Assembly (NCBI RefSeq): GCF_000002415.2
Contig: NC_009918.1
Coordinates: forward strand, 1,364,001-1,428,000
DNA from: Plasmodium vivax
Lineage: Eukaryota; Apicomplexa; Aconoidasida; Haemosporida; Plasmodiidae
DNA length: 64,000 nt
Direction of reading: 5' to 3'
In this document: positions 1 to 9,735 of the stretch, piece by piece
Numbering within the stretch: the stretch's first letter is position 1
Layout: the number at the start of each line of letters is the position of its first letter
Program-made: the position numbers and the translations under genes
Notes under the pieces: model-generated
The model's database searches: none
What the model saw: only the letters and a program-made list of their open reading frames with translations
What the model was told of the DNA's origin: nothing

Positions 1-3000
1 CTTCCTGCCATAGCTCCAGCTCCTTTGACCACCGTCCTATTCACTCCCTCGATAGCTCCAACCTGAGCTGCGACTCGCAGGAGACGCAACAGGTTAGCAC
101 CCTGGCCAGTGTACGCAAACAGAATTTTGCCAAAATGAAGGAAATGGTCTCCCGAGAAAGGGAAGCTGTGAGGAGAAGCGCCATCGTTCCGTACCCCAAA
201 AATGGGGCACGCGGTGGGAAGGACAAGTGGGAAAACAAAAGGGAAGGCAAGGGGGAAGCCAAAGGGGAACCCAAAAGGGACCCCCCTAAGGAAGCGACCC
301 CCAAAAGAAACGCACTCTGTAGGACGAAGAACGTAGCGCCCATTGAGACCCCCATCTGTGGCAGGCACGAGATAGGGAAGGGCACGAAGGGCATAATGGG
401 GGGCAACCTGACGCACAACTCTGTAGGGACTCAACTGGTGGAAGCCCACAAAGCAGAGGATCACAACAAAAGTGCCCGCAAACCAATTTTGGCAAAAAAA
501 AACAAAAGGGAAAAATACCCTCTCGATATAGAAGCCTCCTACAAGTGCAAAAGCATTTACATAAAAATTAATGTAGACACAAATAATGAAGAGCTACTCA
601 AACATACACAGCAGAAGCTGCCAAAAAGAAGCCTAGAATTTAAATTATTCACAACCAAGTTTGTTAATGGCTTCATCAAATCGACCGAATCTAAAATTTA
701 TAACTCTTCAAGTATTATTTTGCAAAATGCAGAGACTGACGTTTTTTACAACATCACAATTCACGTCTACAGCAGCGTCGTGTCTAGCCTGTGGCTCTAC
801 GGGTCCGCTTCGTTCTATTTGACAAAATTTAACGTTGAACGGTTTAAGCTGAAAATGCCTTCTTCGGTCACCTTTAACAAAGAAGGGGATATCAGTAGTG
901 GGGAAAGAAGTGCTCCAAAAGGGGTGCCATCCAGCGTATTAGCCGGGGAGAGGAACGGCGAGTCTAAAGGTGCCTCGCAAAGAGGTGAGCCAAAAATCGA
1001 CTCGCAGAACACACCCGAGAAGGGCAAACATGGCGAACCCCTCTTCTTTACAAACGCGGAGGGACAAAACACACAGGATTATCTGCTGGACGAGGAGGTG
1101 AAAGACATCTCCCTCGATGGCCACTCCTCCAGCTCCTTCGACGATGACCTTTCTTCCGACGAAAGCGACGTCGGGATGGAACATGTGAACATCGGCACCA
1201 ATTTAGGAGGCTCCCCCAATTTGGCACTTCAGCGCAGCGGTGGTCACAGTGACCATGATGGTGATGAGCAGGCAACTCCTCAACGGGATGACCGGGCAAT
1301 TCCTCAACGGGATGACCCCAGCCAAAGAAACAACTGCACACACAACGAAGGTGCCGTCGGCAGCTCCACCTATGACGAACTGATCCTAAATTTCCACGAG
1401 CTTAACAAAAGTAAAATGAAGAATGAATTCCAAAATGTTCGGTGCGGTAAGGGGGACTCTCCCACATCTGCAGTAGCGGAGAAGGATACATCTAACGGTG
1501 AGGAAGAAGACACCCTTCAACATTATCACCGGGTATCATCGCGTGAACAACCCAGTGGAGGTGAAGTTCCCCCAGCGGAGCAACCCACTGCGAGCTACCC
1601 ACCTGCAACCGTTAAGGAGGAGAACCACCGTGTAGAAAAACCCCCCCACTTTGACAGCTACTTAGACGAAAATAGCGAGGGGAATTTAAAATTTACCAAA
1701 TTTTTGATAGAAAAGGGGACCCATAAGATAATCCCAGATTCGACTAAACTGGTTTCAAGTGCCTCACTAGTGAAGGAAGACACAAGTTGTTGTTCCTTTG
1801 TACTTTCGAGCGCCCGCTCCTTTAAGGATTCCCACGAGAGTGGCAGCGGGAGTGAAGAACCCCAAAAGGGGAAACGACCACCTGGTGGGGGGCCACCCCT
1901 CAAGAGGGACAATAACAATTTGAAAACAAACTTCTTTAGAAGCTGTGCGTCTGACGCTGTGACAAATATTTTGGCTGAAGAGAAAAAATCCCCTGAAGTG
2001 GAGGAACGTCTCCCCATGTTGGGGGCACATAAAGAAAAGCTAGCGCAGATAGGTCGCGTGCTAAGTGAGAAATGGGCAGAAGATAATAACTCAAATTGTA
2101 TGAACATTGCCCATGAGGTGGGAGGCATCCCTAATGAGAGTAATCCACACACAATTAAGAGGCACCATTTGGGGGGGCTAACCCGTGTGCATTTACCCCC
2201 AAGCGGAAAAGAGACAAAGGGAGACCATTCGAGAAGGCACCTTCATAACAGCTTTGTTCAGATCCCCTCCATGGAAAAATGGAAAAAAGAAAATGGCCTG
2301 AGGAATGACTCGCATCCGTTGAGTGGAGACCCACAGCCAGCCGAGAAAGAACCCAATTCGGCATCAAGTCTGGTCTTCTCGAGGGGCACATTTGTGCACA
2401 AACATGAAGATGCTAATGCAGACGGGTTGGAGGCGGCGCAGGGGAGAGATGCACAAAATGAGGTGAGCCTGTTGAGCGAAATTAGAAATGTTGAGAAGAG
2501 CACTGATGAGGACTCCCCCCATTCGAGTGACCTCTCTGCATCTGGCCACGTCCAGGTAAAAGCAAAGCAATGCACAAGTGTATCGAACGAACATGGACCC
2601 CTTTCCAGGGACACCCCTTCGCATGACAAGGGGGAAGAACTCTCCAAAGGCAATTTTCGAGCCGATAAAGCTCCCACATTTAGGGATGAGGCTGCCAAAT
2701 GGGGTCAGCCGAACAGGTCCGATGTTAAGGAGGCGACCGACTCGAACTGCAACAGATGGATTCTTCACAAAAATGGAAATGTAGCCAATAAAGCGAGTGC
2801 TCCTAATGGAGTGAGCGCGCAGAGTGGCATCCCAAACGGTAAAGCGGTTCACAAATTCGGCCCATGGATGAACAGAGGTTGTTACCCCCCACAGGGCAAG
2901 TACACTCTGCCCGGGGTGTCTCCTTACAAGGCACACCAGGGTAGAAGCGTTGCCATGTGCAACCCGGTGATCAATCCGATGCTCAATCCGGTGATCAATC

Positions 3001-6000
3001 CGGTGAGCAACCCAGTGATCAATCCCATGTGTAGTGCCACGCCAGACAAGCTAACCAAATTGCAGAGCAAAAACGTACCAGTGCAATTTCGCACACGTGC
3101 GGAGGAGGAAAAAGTGAAGTACGCACAGCGCCCCTATTTTAACAAAACCAACGGGATGGTGAAGCTACCCAACGGGGGTTACCTACTTCAGGGGAACAAT
3201 ACAGTGGGGCATACCTTAGGCGGGGATTTTGCGAATAAGTTCGCGCAAATTGGGGAGGAACGCTCGCCAATCGGGGTGCGAAGCGGTATACCAAGCGGGG
3301 TGCGAAGTGGTATACCAAGCGGTTTGCGACGCGGTACACCAAGCAGTTTTCGAAGCGGCATTACCAACGGGGTGGAAACAAAAATGCACAACTCGGAGGA
3401 CCTGCTGTACCGAAGCGACAACTACAAAAGTGCCCGATGCGCGTACGGGGCTGTGGACGTCCCGCCTCTTTACACCACGGGTAAAACTGCCTTCAGTAAA
3501 GATCCGTATGTGGACCTTCCCCACTACGCTCTGAGACAGAACTACAATGGAGCGAACTGCCCAAGTGCACCCACACAAGTGGTTGCCAACCAAAATGCCG
3601 AAATGTATGCAAAAGAATCTGCACCAAAAATTCCCTCCTGTGAAGAGAGCACCACAAAAGATACACCCCATGATGGTGTAAACCTACCCCTTAGAAAAAG
3701 CAACCCTGAGGAGGACGGGTTACCAATTGTGGGGGTACTTTCCCACAAGGGGGAACCCCAAACGGGCGCAAATAATTACCCCCCAAGTGGAGACAACAAC
3801 CCCCATAAGGACCTTAACCAGGCGGGAGATAACAGCTCTTACAAGAAAGAGCCCACTCCGACGTTCCAGACGTATCTCAATGGGGAAACAGCGGATTCTC
3901 TCCAAGGGGGGTTCCTACCTGGGCAGCCGGGGGGACCCCGCAGCGGGAAGCAGAATGTCAACACGGTCAGCAGTGGCCAGCAACACATCAACCCGGTCAG
4001 CAGTGGCCAGCAACACATCAACCCGATCAGCAGTGGCCAGCAACACATCAACCCGATCAGCAGTGGCCAGCAACACATCAACCCGATCAGCAGTGTCCAA
4101 CGTAATATCAACCCGATCAGCAGTGGCCACCACAATGTCAACCCGCTCAACGGTAGCCTCCCCAATGGCTCCCACCCCCCAACAAGCAAACTTCCTGCCA
4201 GCATGCAGGGCATCACCGACAGGCACCTACGGCAGAACGGCTCACCAAACAGCGGACCTGCGCTGTACAACCCCATTGTGGGAGCCAACATGCCCAGAGT
4301 AAATAACAACATTAAAATGTTCGCCTTTAACGAGGAAGGCATAGAAGCTCACCTTGAAAATCAAAAAAGGAACAAAAACCAGGGGAAGAACCCCCTTTAC
4401 CCTTACATGCAACAAAATATGCGCAACTACGGTGCACAAATGCCAAACAATTTTTATAACTTCAAAAATGGATGCTACCAACCGAGTGGTAGCCCCCCCG
4501 ACGATGCAAAAATCAGAGCAGCATGTCTAAATCAGCATGCAATGAACCAGAATAAAAATGTTTTAAAAAAAGGAAGCGAACAATATTTCGGAAGGGCTGT
4601 GCCAAAACCCGCTATGTGTACCTATGCACCATACGGAGATAAGCCATATGCTCCACATAATGCTACCCTACAAAATGAGCACCTCAAAAAATGTAGATTT
4701 TTATATACAGAAGGACTGCCCAGCGTAGCGACGGAAAATCCCTTTTCCGTTTTTAAAACGAACCAAGAGAAGTTAAGTGGCCCTTACAGCGCCACTGCCA
4801 GTGGCAACTTCAACCCGGTTGAACGTGCGGCACATCGTGCTGATCAAAATGTGCAAAGCAGAGTCGGGGCATATGCCCCAAACGGTGACGCCCGTCGGGT
4901 GGTGGTTCCCGGTAGAGCGGGGCAGTTCCCCTCCCCCTATGTCCACTGGCCACAATGTGCACCGCAGAATGTGCTTCACAGGTCGCCCCATAACGCGAAT
5001 TTTAATAGCTCCCCAATAAACATGCATAGCGAGAAGGAGAACCCCAGTGGCATTTCTCCCCCCGATGGGCGCAGCTCCCCCTGCAGTGGCTATCACCCTC
5101 GAGGAGCGAGTCTAATCAAGCAGAGTCCCCCAAGGGAAGAACAGAAAGGGCAAACTGGATATCCGCTCAGAAGTTTAGCCAAGCAGCCGAACCAACAGGG
5201 GGCCAAACTAACAAGCTCGCTCGCGTCGCCCAACAAGGTAAAGGGGAACACGCACCTGGCAGTGACTTTCCTCGACGAGCCTTTCATAATAAAAAGCGAC
5301 GCCCATCAGGGTGGTGAACATCAAGATGGTGCGCATCAAGACGGTGCACATAAAAATGGTGCATTTCAAGGTGGCCCGCATAAAAATGGCCCATTTCATG
5401 ATGGCGCGCATCCAAATAAATCCCCCCTCGAGAGTGCCCCCCACATGACTCGCAATCACAACCCAACCAGTGATGAACAGCTCAGCTCTAGTACCCAAGC
5501 AAACCTGCCCCACCAGCCAAACAACTGCACAGAGTGGGAGAAATCCGAGGGGGCGCGCAAATTCGATCTAAAGTACAACGAAATAAATTTTAAAAGCATC
5601 CAGTGTGTAGAGCAGACAAATGGCCAGTTTGCGGACCACATATATAACATGGCCAAAGGTTGCAGCACAGCATGCTCTGCAAGGGAATACACCTACACAG
5701 ATAACATGTGTGTGAAGAGAGAAAATTCATTTGGAAAAAGCAGAAAATTTTCTCCCTTTTTTGGACTACGTAATAGTGGTGGCAATCAATCAAATACAGA
5801 GACAGAGGATCTCACAGAGTCCACACAAAAGAAGAGTCCCACTGCCAAATCGTTTCAGTTGAGTGTTCAGCTGGGAGATCGCGAGTGGGGCAAAATTAAA
5901 TTCACTCGTGAAGACACCCTTGATGATAAGATTAGCGAGTTTATTGAGAGTAACAACTTAAAGAAAATCTTTTTATCCCCCTTTCGGGAAAAATTGAAGT

Positions 6001-6056
6001 ATATGCTGCAAAATGATTTGCCCAAGTGGAGCATGAGCATTACTGATCTGCTCTGA
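1..6056 (+). CDS. Large repeat-rich Plasmodium protein, unknown function (5' end outside window)
   Basis: The frame is open from the first bases of the window, so the gene starts upstream; the first ATG inside is at 135. About 2,017 residues are visible, ending at TGA 6054-6056. Two parts look folded: a region around 515-865 with alternating hydrophobic residues, and a C-terminal stretch from about 5850 that opens FQLSVQLGDREWG and ends in KWSMSITDLL. The rest is hydrophilic and low in complexity, rich in Ser, Asn, Gly, Lys and Pro. Tandem repeats sit at 2960-3030 (NPVINPM type), 3280-3375 (RSGIPSGV type), 3961-4145 (SGQQHINPI type) and 5300-5410 (AHQDG/HKNG type). The C-terminal part has the rhythm of a small ubiquitin-like or PFU-type domain, which is inference only. 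It converges on the glutamate dehydrogenase gene. No product name can be supported. Confidence 0.9.
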   Translation, partial: SCHSSSSFDHRPIHSLDSSNLSCDSQETQQVSTLASVRKQNFAKMKEMVSREREAVRRSAIVPYPKNGARGGKDKWENKREGKGEAKGEPKRDPPKEATPKRNALCRTKNVAPIETPICGRHEIGKGTKGIMGGNLTHNSVGTQLVEAHKAEDHNKSARKPILAKKNKREKYPLDIEASYKCKSIYIKINVDTNNEELLKHTQQKLPKRSLEFKLFTTKFVNGFIKSTESKIYNSSSIILQNAETDVFYNITIHVYSSVVSSLWLYGSASFYLTKFNVERFKLKMPSSVTFNKEGDISSGERSAPKGVPSSVLAGERNGESKGASQRGEPKIDSQNTPEKGKHGEPLFFTNAEGQNTQDYLLDEEVKDISLDGHSSSSFDDDLSSDESDVGMEHVNIGTNLGGSPNLALQRSGGHSDHDGDEQATPQRDDRAIPQRDDPSQRNNCTHNEGAVGSSTYDELILNFHELNKSKMKNEFQNVRCGKGDSPTSAVAEKDTSNGEEEDTLQHYHRVSSREQPSGGEVPPAEQPTASYPPATVKEENHRVEKPPHFDSYLDENSEGNLKFTKFLIEKGTHKIIPDSTKLVSSASLVKEDTSCCSFVLSSARSFKDSHESGSGSEEPQKGKRPPGGGPPLKRDNNNLKTNFFRSCASDAVTNILAEEKKSPEVEERLPMLGAHKEKLAQIGRVLSEKWAEDNNSNCMNIAHEVGGIPNESNPHTIKRHHLGGLTRVHLPPSGKETKGDHSRRHLHNSFVQIPSMEKWKKENGLRNDSHPLSGDPQPAEKEPNSASSLVFSRGTFVHKHEDANADGLEAAQGRDAQNEVSLLSEIRNVEKSTDEDSPHSSDLSASGHVQVKAKQCTSVSNEHGPLSRDTPSHDKGEELSKGNFRADKAPTFRDEAAKWGQPNRSDVKEATDSNCNRWILHKNGNVANKASAPNGVSAQSGIPNGKAVHKFGPWMNRGCYPPQGKYTLPGVSPYKAHQGRSVAMCNPVINPMLNPVINPVSNPVINPMCSATPDKLTKLQSKNVPVQFRTRAEEEKVKYAQRPYFNKTNGMVKLPNGGYLLQGNNTVGHTLGGDFANKFAQIGEERSPIGVRSGIPSGVRSGIPSGLRRGTPSSFRSGITNGVETKMHNSEDLLYRSDNYKSARCAYGAVDVPPLYTTGKTAFSKDPYVDLPHYALRQNYNGANCPSAPTQVVANQNAEMYAKESAPKIPSCEESTTKDTPHDGVNLPLRKSNPEEDGLPIVGVLSHKGEPQTGANNYPPSGDNNPHKDLNQAGDNSSYKKEPTPTFQTYLNGETADSLQGGFLPGQPGGPRSGKQNVNTVSSGQQHINPVSSGQQHINPISSGQQHINPISSGQQHINPISSVQRNINPISSGHHNVNPLNGSLPNGSHPPTSKLPASMQGITDRHLRQNGSPNSGPALYNPIVGANMPRVNNNIKMFAFNEEGIEAHLENQKRNKNQGKNPLYPYMQQNMRNYGAQMPNNFYNFKNGCYQPSGSPPDDAKIRAACLNQHAMNQNKNVLKKGSEQYFGRAVPKPAMCTYAPYGDKPYAPHNATLQNEHLKKCRFLYTEGLPSVATENPFSVFKTNQEKLSGPYSATASGNFNPVERAAHRADQNVQSRVGAYAPNGDARRVVVPGRAGQFPSPYVHWPQCAPQNVLHRSPHNANFNSSPINMHSEKENPSGISPPDGRSSPCSGYHPRGASLIKQSPPREEQKGQTGYPLRSLAKQPNQQGAKLTSSLASPNKVKGNTHLAVTFLDEPFIIKSDAHQGGEHQDGAHQDGAHKNGAFQGGPHKNGPFHDGAHPNKSPLESAPHMTRNHNPTSDEQLSSSTQANLPHQPNNCTEWEKSEGARKFDLKYNEINFKSIQCVEQTNGQFADHIYNMAKGCSTACSAREYTYTDNMCVKRENSFGKSRKFSPFFGLRNSGGNQSNTETEDLTESTQKKSPTAKSFQLSVQLGDREWGKIKFTREDTLDDKISEFIESNNLKKIFLSPFREKLKYMLQNDLPKWSMSITDLL
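3961..4145 (+). repeat. 30-bp coding tandem repeat (SGQQHINPI units)
   Basis: About six copies of a 30-bp unit, in frame, encode SGQQHINPI-S/V. The third to fifth copies are nearly identical at the DNA level; the last two have drifted. Near-identity of third-codon positions points to recent copy-number change. Confidence 0.9.
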
Positions 6057-7427
6057 GGGGGTACCTCTGCTCGAGGGCAATTCTATCGCCAGCATCAGTG
6101 TATGCATGTTTGTAGCGTGGTAGGTGTAGTTACCTACGTGTGTGAGTATACCCCTTCCTCTCGCTCTCCCCTCCATAGGTGCACATTTTTGTCCCTCGCC
6201 CTTTTTGAGAGCCCCTCGAAAATGTTTTGAATATTCGCATGCGTTATAAGTCGGAATTGTTTTGTGGCCTTTTTTATGGTCTTTTTTACGGCTATTTTTA
6301 TGGCGTTTTTTTTTGTATTATACCCGAGTTGTTTTTCCTTTTTGTCCCAAGGTGACCAATCACTCCGCATGTGAAGGGGGCCAATTCGACGCGCTGTCTG
6401 TGTTCACTGCACAGCATATGTAGGGAGACTCCTCCCCCCATTTGCGTCCCTTTTGTTGTTTTTTCCGCCCCCCGTAAATAGAGCGCGTACTCGAAACGCT
6501 CACATTGTTTTAGTTACACGCGAGAGGATATTTACAACTTTGAAAAAAGGCCAACAGAGCAGAAAAAAAAAAAATAAAAAACTTACATTTTTTAAAAACA
6601 TTGTAGCATAACCTGGGCCCCCCCCTCACGCGAACTTCAACTGTCATTTTTCCCTACCATGTGTAAATTTATTCAGCGCGCTGACTATGCCTTTCCGTTC
6701 GGGTCAGCTCCCACTTGGTTTATTGCCCTATTTTGCGCCTCTTAAGTGCGTTACACAATTTTGATAGCGGTTGAATAGCACTGAAAAGCGGCTGTACGAA
6801 CTTCGGCACATTTTTGTGCCCCCTGGGCCGGGCGCCACAGGGAGCGGAGGCACCACGAGCACCCCTGAAACGGAGGGCTAATTAGACCAAGGCGATTTCA
6901 TCCTTTTGGTGAAGTTTCTACTGGTAAGTGTGTTCAAATGGGGAGATGCAAAACGATGTGCGAGCAGCAGGTATGCGCATTTGCGATAAATGAGTCACGC
7001 ACGGACATGTGAAGGAGGGGGAAAATAAACTGACGCGTACTTTCGTGTGTGAATTTTACGATATGCAGCGCGATCGTCAACGCCGCCACGGGTGCAGTGG
7101 GGGATGCGCCCGTCAATATATCGTTCGAATTAGTGAGAAGCGCGCTTAGAGCGCGCTGTTAAAGCGGGTTGTAAAAATGGTTAAGTGGTGGTGGAGGGGC
7201 TGTTAAAGCGACGGTAAAAGTGCCACTTAATGTGCCGCTTAAAGTGCCACTTAAAATGGAGGAAGGCGGAGTGGGCACGCGGTGGACCCGGACGGGAGGA
7301 AGGCGCTCCCATGCGGTTGCCATGCGGTTGCTACGCGGTTACCACACGACTACCACACGGCTACCACGCGGCTACCACACGGCTGCCACACGGCTACCAC
7401 GCTGTCGCTACGCACCTCGCCCCCTCC
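6057..7427. other. Convergent intergenic region, 3' ends of two genes
   Basis: No credible coding exon is seen. It holds the 3' flanks of the repeat-rich gene (+) and of glutamate dehydrogenase (-). Poly(T) and poly(A) runs lie near 6300 and 6565-6600. A short reiteration of an 11-12 bp unit (AAAGTGCCACTT type) is at 7214-7257, and a longer array is at 7311-7412. Confidence 0.6.
7311..7412. repeat. 10-11 bp tandem repeat (CTACCACACGG type)
   Basis: Imperfect tandem copies of a unit close to CTACCACACGG, with older-looking CATGCGGTTGC copies on the left. It lies just beyond the glutamate dehydrogenase stop codon, in its 3' flank. Confidence 0.85.
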
Positions 7428-8840
7428 CTAGAAGCAGCCCTGCTCGATGTACGACTGCGCAACCTTCAAAAAGCCAGCAATGTTGGCCCCCGCCTGCAAG
7501 TCGTATTTATCCTTGGTATACTTCAAAGCACTTTCCGAACATGCCACGAAAATATTTTTCATAATTTCCTTCAGCTTCTCATCTACGTCTTCCCTGGTCC
7601 ATTTCGTGAATTGAAAATTCTGTGCCATTTCGAGGCCACTAATGGCTACCCCCCCAGCATTGGCAGCCTTAGAAGGGCAAAAAATAATTTGGTTGGACTT
7701 AAAATAGTTAATGGCTTCGACACTGGATGGCATATTTGCCCCTTCACCGATTAAGACACATCCATTTTTGTGTAATTTCTTGGCATCTTCAAGATTTATT
7801 TCATTTTGAGTAGCACAAGGGAAGGCTAAGGTGCATGGAACCCCCCAAGGTTTCTCATTTGGGAAATATGTAGCCGTTGATGAGTGCTTCAAATAATCTT
7901 TGATTCTTCCTTTTTTGACTTCCTTCAATTCTATGATGAAATTTAGGTCTCCATCCGAGAACCCGTTTGGTTCTAGAACATACCCATCGCTGTCACTTAG
8001 GGTTAGGACCTTTACATTAAGCTGTAGCAATTTTTGAACACAGTAGAGGGCTACATTTCCGCTGCCACTAACTACTGCTGTTTGCTTTTCGACTGAAATG
8101 TTTAGCGATTTTAAAACCTCCAACACGAAGTAGACTAGGCCGTAGCCTGTGGCTTCTATTCTTAAATTGGATCCTCCCCATTTGACATTCTTGCCTGTTA
8201 AAGTTCCATTAAAATGATTCGCTAACTTTTTATACTGACCGAATAGGTAGCCTATTTCTCTTCCTCCCACTCCGATATCCCCTGCGGGCACGTCTGTACA
8301 GGGGCCTATATGTCTGTACAGCTCGTTCATAAACCCTTGGCAGAATTTCAGAATTTCGCTGTCTGATTTTCCCTTGGGGTCAAAATCGGATCCTCCTTTC
8401 CCCCCTCCCATGGACAGACCCGTTAAGGAATTCTTAAAAATTTGTTCAAAGCCTAAAAATTTCACAATAGATAAATTCACAGACGGGTGAAAGCGCAGCC
8501 CTCCTTTGTACGGACCCAGGATGCTGTTAAACTGAACTCTGAAGCATCTGTTCTTCCGTTGGATGCCATGGTCGTCTATCCAACACACGCGGAATTGAAC
8601 CACACGCTCGGGCTCTGATAGCATTTCGATGACGGGCAGGTACTTTGGTTCTTCCATGAAGAGGGGCTTGAGCGAGTACAAAATTTCGTGAAAAGCCTGC
8701 AGGAATTCCGCCTGGTTGGCATCCAATTGCTTCACCCGCTCGTACACTTTGTTCATTTCCTGCTCGATCAGGGCTTCGTAGTTCCCCGCGCTTTTGTCCA
8801 CCACCACGAACCGCCCCGTCGAGTCGCGCTCCTGCTGCAT
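7428..8840 (-). CDS. GDH1: NADP-specific glutamate dehydrogenase
   Basis: Single exon of 470 residues from ATG 8838-8840. It interconverts glutamate and 2-oxoglutarate plus ammonia with NADP(H). It shows the hallmarks of the hexameric bacterial-type family: the substrate-loop motif GPYKGGLRFHPSVN (residues 109-122), the active-site segment MGGGKGGSDFDPKGKS with the catalytic Lys at 148, PAGDIGVGGREIGY with the active-site Asp region (185-198), and the dinucleotide-binding VSGSGNVALY near 258-266. Length and the C-terminus SYIEQGCF match what I recall of P. falciparum GDH1, a cytosolic enzyme of about 470 residues. The first 17 residues precede the conserved AGNYEALIE start of the fold, so the exact start is less sure. 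The gene is convergent with the upstream large gene and divergent from the SYCP2-like gene. Confidence 0.97.
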   Translation of the reverse strand: MQQERDSTGRFVVVDKSAGNYEALIEQEMNKVYERVKQLDANQAEFLQAFHEILYSLKPLFMEEPKYLPVIEMLSEPERVVQFRVCWIDDHGIQRKNRCFRVQFNSILGPYKGGLRFHPSVNLSIVKFLGFEQIFKNSLTGLSMGGGKGGSDFDPKGKSDSEILKFCQGFMNELYRHIGPCTDVPAGDIGVGGREIGYLFGQYKKLANHFNGTLTGKNVKWGGSNLRIEATGYGLVYFVLEVLKSLNISVEKQTAVVSGSGNVALYCVQKLLQLNVKVLTLSDSDGYVLEPNGFSDGDLNFIIELKEVKKGRIKDYLKHSSTATYFPNEKPWGVPCTLAFPCATQNEINLEDAKKLHKNGCVLIGEGANMPSSVEAINYFKSNQIIFCPSKAANAGGVAISGLEMAQNFQFTKWTREDVDEKLKEIMKNIFVACSESALKYTKDKYDLQAGANIAGFLKVAQSYIEQGCF

Positions 8841-8857
8841 CTTGCCAGGGGGGGGGG

Positions 8858-8960
8858 GAGAAGTTGGCGTAAAAAGGAGAGAAGTTGGCTAAAAAATGGC
8901 CGTAAAATGGGGAGAAGTTGGCCTAATTTCTGGCGTAAAATGGGGAGAAGTTGGCGCAAA
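8858..8960. repeat. Imperfect repeat upstream of GDH1
   Basis: Four imperfect copies built on GGAGAAGTTGGC plus GTAAAA-like spacers, in the 5' flank of the dehydrogenase gene. Confidence 0.65.
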
Positions 8961-9654
8961 CTGACCAGGCGATGTCGTAGGAACAAAACTGCCCGGTTAG
9001 CTGTCTTATCGGAAAAACGCAGTTGAGGCGAGGGATTGAAAGTGTTTGGGGGGAGACGAACAAATGGAAGGCTTCACGGTTAAAACGGCTTATGCGCAAA
9101 GAGGGTAATGAGGGGCAACAAGTGTGGCTGTGGGTGTGTGTGCTTAATTACATGCAAAAATGAAAATAAAAAAAAAACATTCGAAGGGGAGGAATTCAAT
9201 TGAGCAGGTTGGTTGGAAAGGCGAAAATGTCACTGCGAAAGATAAATGTGTTGGAAGGGAAAAAAAAATGACGAGCGATGAGCGATGAAGGATTACTCAT
9301 TACTGATGAACGACTGCTGATGAATGGAAGAGCAAAAGCACAGCATGCAGAAGCGCCGCGTGAGCTGGGCTCTGTTTTTCTGTGCCAGCATTACCGCCAA
9401 ACTGCTTCGCAGAGGGGGGCACTTGTTACGCAATTATTTTTCACGTCAAATTTTGAGTTGCCCCTCAACCTTTCACATGCAAGTGGGCGTGTACATACGT
9501 ACGAGCGTGATGTGAGTAATGTGCGTAACACGTGTAACGTGTGTAACATGTGTGGCTTTTTTTTTTTTTTTTTTCTTAAAAAAGCGTTTATTTACACACT
9601 TTGGAGAAGCATGCAAACGATGCAGAATGCGACGCGTGCAATTGAGCGCTTAAA

Positions 9655-9735
9655 GTGGACGCGTACAAATGGGTGCTTACAAATGGGTGCTTACAAATGG
9701 ACGCATACAAATGGGTGCTTGCAAAGGAGCACTTT
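9655..9735. repeat. Short tandem repeat (ACAAATGGGTGCTT type)
   Basis: About five imperfect copies of a 13-14 bp unit reading ACAAATGGGTGCTT, with GGACGCAT variants, in noncoding DNA. Confidence 0.8.
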
